Positions 58,792 through 64,000 of a stretch of DNA of 64,000 nucleotides are shown here, piece after piece (the stretch's first letter is position 1; the number at the start of each line of letters is the position of its first letter). Below the pieces are notes generated by a model that saw only the letters and a program-made list of their open reading frames with translations, had not been told where the DNA came from and made no database searches. Origin of the DNA: Epiperipatus broadwayi (taxonomy: Eukaryota > Onychophora > Udeonychophora > Euonychophora > Peripatidae). The position numbers were made by a program, and so were the translations under genes. Where the stretch lies: positions 8,520,853 to 8,584,852 of the forward strand of contig JAQFVV010000021.1 in the NCBI GenBank assembly GCA_028023455.1. Reading direction: 5' to 3'.

Positions 58792-58888
58792 GTCAAGCGT
58801 TGGTGGTCGAATGGTTAGCACAGTTGCCTTACAAGCAGTTATCCTAGAGTTTGCTTCCCTGCGGACGCTTTGACACATAAAAAAATAA
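58792..58888 (+). mobile_element. tRNA-derived SINE, family 1
   Basis: TCAAGCGTTGGTGGTCGAAT, GGTTAGCACAGTTGCCTTAC, AAGCAGTTATCC, GTTTGCTTCCCTGCGGACGC and TTTGACACATAAAAAAAT. ATTGAGCATTGGGG on the left (58780) and right (58888) sides is a direct repeat of about 14 bp and is probably the target duplication. Confidence 0.8.
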
Positions 58889-58904
58889 AAATTGAGCATT
58901 GGGG

Positions 58905-60235
58905 ATTTATTTAAATACAACATGTGTTACTATGTTTGATGTGAATTCAACTCGTCTTTGAAATAGGTAGTCAACATCAGGACAGATTGTCAGAAACGTG
59001 TGCCTTACAAAAGGTTAGTTGATTTTTTTTATCAGACCTTTACGTATATAATACCATAAGATTCTACAAATTTTTATAGAGGGCGTAAAAATTGCATAAT
59101 AAATTACATATTTATGGAGTATGTAATTAATTAATATTTAAAAAAACAACACAATAGATGCTCATACTTATTATACACTATTATTAATTTAAATTTTATC
59201 TCATTATTAAATAAAATTTTAAAATCTCTGATAATTCAGCCTTCATTTAGTGGATGAATAATTTTTAAATTTAAATTTATTGTTTCTAGTTATCATATTG
59301 AAATATTTACACTTTGATTAACATCATTTTAATTGAAGGAAATAGCATTTTATCCTAAAGGAGATAGGAATTGCTTTGGCAAATAATTTGATACTTTCAA
59401 ATAATTTTGCCACGGGGGAGCAGAAGTTTTTACTCCCAGGAGGAAGTAACATTCTTCCATATACCTTAGGCACAAATTTAATGGGTAGAAAACCCTCTGA
59501 CCTATAATTATTTAATCTTGTCTAGATTAGGACCTTTATAGATTAAAAATACAAATTAAAGAATCTATGTTGACAGATATTAATTCAGTCAGAAATAGTA
59601 ATTATCTGATTGTTTGTAATTATTTAATCTCTTTATTTCTATTAATAACAATATTTGTAATCATTGAAGCTTACAAAATGTTGGAGTAATTAGTCTGCTG
59701 TGGGTTATTTTTTTCTTTTTTTTTGGAAACAGCCAATATTTGTGAAAAATTACAAAAATTATATTGATAAATTGCACTTTTTTTAGAAAAAAGAAAATAA
59801 TCAGCAAATAATCAGAAATTGTTTTGACAATTCTGTTAATAGTTCCAGGTGCTGATAAGCTTCAACAAATTCAGGTAAAATTACACCTGTAATTTAAAAT
59901 ATATATTGGAAGACGTTTTGTTTATATAATATAAAGTTAGCATTACTTTATTATATTAATTATTATAAAGTATATATCTAACATTATTTTTGTATGTATT
60001 AATTTGTAATTAGTACAGAAAATATTAAATGAAATTATGAACAAATAGAAAAAAAAGTAATAGTTTACAAATACATCAATAGGTGATAGCATAATTGATC
60101 GTGACGAACTTCTAGATGTTCAAGTAATGTGTGGTCCACGGTCCAGTCCGAATAGGACTGTTTTTAACTTTCTTAATGCAATATTTAATTCACGATTATA
60201 TCAATAGTATAACCGTTTCTTTAAAAATAAATTTA
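58905..60235. other. AT-rich DNA, no gene seen
   Basis: No recognised element. Confidence 0.5.
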
Positions 60236-60629
60236 CTTTAATATGATCATCATCATCACTACATGATGCTTTCTTCAAGTTTAATCCAGTTTTTCTAATT
60301 CATAGTATCTCTTCTCCATATTATACCAGAAAACATCCTTATTTCACTCATCCATCTTACATTGTCTTTTTTTTAAATCTTTTATCATCTCTTAGGTTGC
60401 AATCTAATCCTTCATCTGTCCATCTATTCTCATCTCTTCCAGAAATATGTCCAGTCCAGTTGCATTAGTTTTTTTTTGATGACTGTCAGTGATTCTCGTT
60501 TGTTTGATTACCCATATATTTTGTTTTTGATTCCTTCTTATTACTCACAACATACACTCTTCATAGAATGGTTTGTAATCTCTGTATTGCCCTTTTGTTA
60601 AGTGTCTAACTCTCAGGTCCAAAGTTTGT

Positions 60630-60734
60630 CAAGCATTGGTGACCTAGTCGTTAGCATAGCTGCCTTCCAAGCAACTGGCTCAGGTTCACTTTCTGGGCTT
60701 CCCGGTCAAAGCTTTGACATATATATATATAAAA
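60630..60734 (+). mobile_element. tRNA-derived SINE, subfamily 1b, nested in RTE
   Basis: CAAGCATTGGTGACCTAGTC, GTTAGCATAGCTGCCTTCCA, AGCAACTGGCTCAGGTTCAC and AAAGCTTTGACATATATATA. It splits the RTE sequence between CTCAGGTCCAAAG and GTAAGAACTGGTAAA, which are contiguous in the 14.2-kb RTE copy. Confidence 0.82.
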
Positions 60735-60993
60735 GTAAGAACTGGTAAACATACATAGACGTATTTTCTTTTAATACTAATTTATTTCTAATATAAATTC
60801 TCAACCCAAGATTAATTGTGTGATTAATTTTTATTCATTATCTTCTGATGGTTCCTAATAAACTGATCATAATATTTGTAGTTGTTTTTTTTAATTCGTC
60901 TTTATTTCCTGTTTCTGATAATACCCACTTTCGTCTTTTTTAGCATTGATCTATAAGTCCCATATTTTTATTTTCATTTCATAACTCCTACAA

Positions 60994-61500
60994 TGTAATA
61001 ACTGAAACAGAGGCTTATTATATACCTGTGTCTATATATGTAATATATAGAGTATATGAGAACAGATTTTCACATGACCCACCACACTCCCTATCTAATA
61101 ACACAGATACACTTAAACACATATATGAGAAAAGGCAAATAATCATCAATATACATATTTCATGGGTGTGACAAGAATCTTGGCCTCAGGGTGGCCTTTG
61201 AGCATTTCATCATCAGATTTTTAATTGGATGGACGGTTGAAGAGTTGGAGTGTGGAGTAGATTGAAGCCTGTCCATTTAAGTATGAAGATTGTCTATCTT
61301 AATATATATCTGAGCACTTATAGCATATATGTGTGGGAGATGATAATCTGGACCAACTGATGATTGCTGGTTTAGCATGAAATATGTATATTGGTGATTA
61401 TTTATCTTTTCGGCATATATGTGTTTAAGTGTATCAGTGTTATTAGATAGAGTGGAGAGTGGTGGGTCGTGTGAAAGTCTGTGCTCATATACCCTATATA
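60994..61500. mobile_element. 507-bp PLE-type repeat with hammerhead ribozyme, nested in RTE
   Basis: Flanked by TTTCATAACTCCTACAA (60977-60993) and TTTCATAACTCCTGCAA (61501-61517), a 17-bp target duplication with one difference. Ends are AATAACTGAAACAGAGGC and GCTCATATACCCTATATA. It has the same repeat unit as the element at 46.2 kb, once inverted with its full tail (about 60998-61130) and once direct (about 61410-61500), with a shared middle (GAATCTTGGCCTCAGGGTGG, AGAGTTGGAGTGTGGAGTAG). The 46-kb copy has the same outer ends but the middle in the opposite orientation. No protein; the minus-strand 93-codon frame is not a gene. Confidence 0.78.
61342..61406 (+). ncRNA. Candidate type I hammerhead ribozyme, copy 2
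   Basis: Core CTGATGA 61357-61363 and GAAA 61379-61382. Stem I is ACCAA (61352-61356) with TTGGT (61391-61395), and an outer helix GATAA (61342-61346) with TTATC (61402-61406). Stem II is TGCT (61365-61368) with AGCA (61374-61377). Stem III is AT (61382-61383) with AT (61388-61389). Predicted cleavage follows A61390. Core and helices equal those of copy 1, while the loops differ (GGTTT against GTTTT, ATGT against ACAT). The same U-U mismatch flanks stem II. Confidence 0.7.
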
Positions 61501-61899
61501 TTTCATAACTCCTGCAACTTTTCCATAGCTCTGAAGTATTGTTTTCACAAATAATCACATTATCTGCAAAATCTAAATGTCTTAAATAATCACCATGTAT
61601 TTACCCTTTTTCACTTCCCCATTACAATTCCCAAAATATTTTTTGTAAAACTACTGTAAAAAGTGAATCAATCTCTCTTAAACCCTTTTCAGTGTTATTA
61701 TTTGTAGTGTCATACATTGTCGTAAAAATGATGTTTGGGAAATTTTGCTATTAGTGATGTGGCTCAATATATTATGAAAATATCTCATGATATTTTCTAT
61801 TCTAAAAAAATTGATTCTGCCTTTTCTAGACAATGATGTAATAATAATCATCATCAATTTCTTGGAAGGTGTGGATAGTTTGCTACTATTTTAACAGTA

Positions 61900-62305
61900 T
61901 GTGTTAGCATAGGAAATAGTGACCATGTGATGTTAGTGGTTTAATACTAATCTTTTGTATTGGGGTAATGATGTCATTGCTTACTAAAAAAACAAGAATA
62001 CCAAAATGTATAGATAATGAACTGGGTTCAAATCTGTACAACTATACAAGCAAATGAGATTGGATTGATAACATATAGCTTTCTAGTTAACTAAAAATGT
62101 AAAAGGTAGCTTTTGAGGGGTTGCATTATGGCCTAAGATCTAGGAGCAGAGACGTTAGATTCAAAATTTCTTACTGATAAAAGTTACAAGCTAAAATCTA
62201 ATCTGGAAATATTGGATGAGTAGACACTAGAAAGGATTTTTATACATAAATATTTTTGCATCCATTGATTACTATTGCTCATAGTGGCATTACTGTATTT
62301 TTTAC
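61900..62305 (+). mobile_element. Repeat family A, copy 8 (long, decayed)
   Basis: GTGACCATGTGATGTTAGTG, TTTCTAGTTAACTAAAAATG, GAGGGGTTGCATTATGGCCT, AAGATCTAGGAGCAGAGACG, CTTACTGATAAAAGTTACAA, ATCTAATCTGGAAATATTGG, ATGAGTAGACACTAGAAAGG and GCATCCATTGATTAC. The core has changed to CTGATAA and lost the GAAA half, so the hammerhead-like motif is dead in this copy. Confidence 0.6.
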
Positions 62306-62540
62306 ATTGTTAGGGTCACATAATGTATAGGCACTCAAGTGCTTGGCTGAAAACAACTGTTCCACTCACTTTATCAAACTCAAGTTTCTTTTTTCCTTCA
62401 ATTATTAAATCTGCACTCTGATGTTTTACTATTGCACTGTTAAAAGAAAAGCCTGTTTTGGGCTGATTTTAGTAATTGAAATGATGAGAGGATTTGCATA
62501 CTGTATTATTAATTTATTTAAATGCACATTGATTATGTAA

Positions 62541-62746
62541 GTAATATTCATTAAGGCTGTAGCCTCAAGCACATGCATATAAAATGCGATAGTAGGGACC
62601 TCTACAGGTCTTAAACCACAAGCTTACTCTTTGGGGGTTCCCCTCTTTTCTTCCAAAGAGTAAGCTTGTGGTTTAAGACCTGTAGAGGTCCCTATTATCG
62701 CATTTTATACGCATGTGCTTGAGGCTACAGCCTTAATGAATATTAC
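62541..62746. mobile_element. Hairpin with two 94-bp arms and an 18-nt loop
   Basis: 62541-62634 is the reverse complement of 62653-62746 apart from two substitutions. Arms run from GTAATATTCATTAAGGCTGT to AAGCTTACTCTTTGG. The arms contain GGGACCTCTACAGGTCTTAA, a shorter palindrome also present in related form in the 135-bp element at 23.4 kb. No coding content. Confidence 0.88.
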
Positions 62747-62959
62747 ATACTGTATTATTGAAAAATCTGTTAGAAAAAAAAAATTCAGTTAAAAAATTAT
62801 CACATTAAAACTTTTTTTTTAATTATAGTGAAAAAAACTGAGCCATATCTAAATTAAATATGATAACAAATAGTTATAATTATATTTTGGGCTATTTTCA
62901 TCATCTAATATTAACTGTTAAATGTTTTTTTAAAAAACTCAAACTTTGTTTAAACTTTT

Positions 62960-63240
62960 CAAATAATTGCATCTCTTAATAATAGCACATACATTAGATG
63001 TAACACAATGTTTCCAGTGGTACTCTTCTTCTCTCCTCTTTCAATGTTGCTGACATGGCTAGAAATGATACTAGCAATGGAATTGAACCTGGGTTCTTTA
63101 AATTCATGTATGCTGAATCTAAAACAATGCTTTAATAAACTAGGCTGAAACATTGTTATATACTAACCTATATGCTTTTACTAACAGTTGAACATTTAAC
63201 AGTTAATTATCAGATGATTGAAATAGTCCAACATATAATT
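62960..63240 (-). mobile_element. Diverged relative of the 2.16-kb inverted-repeat element
   Basis: On the minus strand it ends with ATGTTGGACTATTTCAATCA, as does the element at 2.16-2.71 kb, followed inward by CAACTGTTAGTAAAAGCATA, TTTCAGCCTAGTTTATTAAA, GAATTTAAAGAACCCAGGTT and the B-box-like GGTTCAATTCC (complement of 63079-63089). GAAACATTGTGTTAC near 63000 corresponds to GAAACGTTGTG of the other copy. The A-box and hammerhead-like parts are decayed, and a matching left inverted end was not found. Confidence 0.55.
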
Positions 63241-63429
63241 ACTTCTACAATACTATTATCATAAACTTTCAAACAAACAATAATAATAAATAGATTAGAA
63301 AAAAGGTCTGCAATTTGCTAAGACATCAAATGAAAATATTTCCAACTGTTATTTCAAGGGATTAACATGATAAAAGAAACAAGTATATTAAAAACAAGAA
63401 AAAAATACATTTTTAGACTTTTATACTGA

Positions 63430-63560
63430 TGTAGCTTCTTATTCTCTTATTCCTCTCCTTTTTACTTTTCTTTCTCTTCTTGTCTTGTTCTCTCACCCTC
63501 CTTTTTATTTCTTTTCTTCTCTTTTTTATTTTTATCTCCTTCCCCATATCTTTTCCTATC
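63430..63560. repeat. Pyrimidine-rich tract
   Basis: Mostly TTCTC/CTTTT with few purines on this strand; no regular unit. The remainder to 64000 shows nothing else. Confidence 0.7.
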
Positions 63561-64000
63561 TATATATGTATCACTCCCAGCATTTATTTCTATTTAAGCT
63601 TCTAATAATAAAAAGAAATGCTATTCTTGTTTATAATGTCTTCTTTTAAAAATTGTGGGATAGTATACTGTCTTCTATATGTGTGGTTAAAGTATTTATT
63701 ACTTATAAGTAATCACAATCCTTTATAACTCGGTTTATCATGTAATATTAATATGGATTGTTGATGCATCTGAATACTATTTGCTAAGACTAATCTAGAA
63801 TAGTATATGTTTTTAAAGATATGAATGCTAGATATTCAATTTTGTTTAGAGAGCAGAATTTAACAAGATTTTGATTATTACATTTATTTTCTTAATTTTA
63901 AATGAGACATACAATGGATTCAATAATTAGTGTCATGCAAAGAGTGTGTTAGAATCATGTGGAATTTAAAATAACACTTTTTCATATAACTTTATGCTTG

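Larger units (their letters stand above)
60246..61735 (-). pseudogene. RTE retrotransposon, 5'-truncated copy with two nested insertions
   Basis: The minus strand has the RTE 3' tail (complement of GATCATCATCATCACTACAT) and the C-terminal region, then after the SINE at 60630-60734 the RIKLGW/KYLGQII region, the complement of TTTTTAGCATTGATC, and after the repeat at 60994-61500 the FADD and motif B regions (AATCTAAATGTCTTAAATAA corresponds to the HLDFADD coding region of the intact copy). Stops and indels throughout. Coordinates include the inserted elements. Confidence 0.82.

Overview
The window looks like non-coding, repeat-dominated nuclear DNA of an animal, probably an invertebrate. It is very AT-rich (by eye about a quarter G+C), rich in A/T homopolymers and microsatellites, and carries metazoan-type repeats: RTE and L1/Tx1-like LINEs, Penelope-like element (PLE) debris, a gag-only LTR element, hAT and mariner transposase relics, tRNA-derived SINEs and many foldback elements. 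I see no spliced host gene, rRNA or free-standing tRNA gene and nothing prokaryotic. I cannot name the species.

Layout. 0-9.9 kb: a decayed hAT transposase (about 1.57-3.40 kb) split by a 551-bp inverted-repeat element with tRNA-like promoter boxes and a hammerhead-like motif, then AT-rich DNA. 9.9-13.2 kb: trinucleotide arrays, an old RTE tail, the first copy of repeat family A, and three SINE copies. 13.8-17.1 kb: the best preserved element, a minus-strand RTE retrotransposon whose endonuclease, reverse transcriptase and C-terminal segments are separated by two small frameshifts. 19.4-22.5 kb: four family A copies, one pair head to head, and a perfect 80-bp-arm hairpin. 22.5-37.8 kb: very AT-rich DNA with foldbacks (23.4, 27.6-28.1, 29.3-29.9 kb), an RTE deletion derivative (30.3 kb), a 51-bp tandem duplication and SINEs. 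37.8-41.3 kb: an internally deleted L1/Tx1-type LINE. 41.9-48.3 kb: more family A, a PLE N-terminal gene fragment, an RTE fragment split by a PLE-type repeat with a hammerhead ribozyme, and a mariner relic. 49.6-50.1 kb: a tandem array. 51.19-53.73 kb: a gag-only LTR element. 55.1 kb: an RTE 3' fragment. 57.1-57.5 kb: a PLE GIY-YIG endonuclease fragment. 60.2-61.7 kb: an RTE fragment carrying a SINE and a second hammerhead repeat. 61.9-63.2 kb: family A, a 94-bp-arm hairpin and a relative of the 2.16-kb element.

The most interesting thread is a set of short, mostly inverted repeats that carry hammerhead-ribozyme or hammerhead-like motifs, alongside broken pieces of a Penelope-like retroelement protein. 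Two copies (46.2 and 61.0 kb) have an almost complete hammerhead fold and sit in RTE sequence between 15-17-bp target duplications. This fits ribozyme-bearing PLE terminal repeats or retrozyme-like RNAs; the mobilising PLE is represented here only by fragments.
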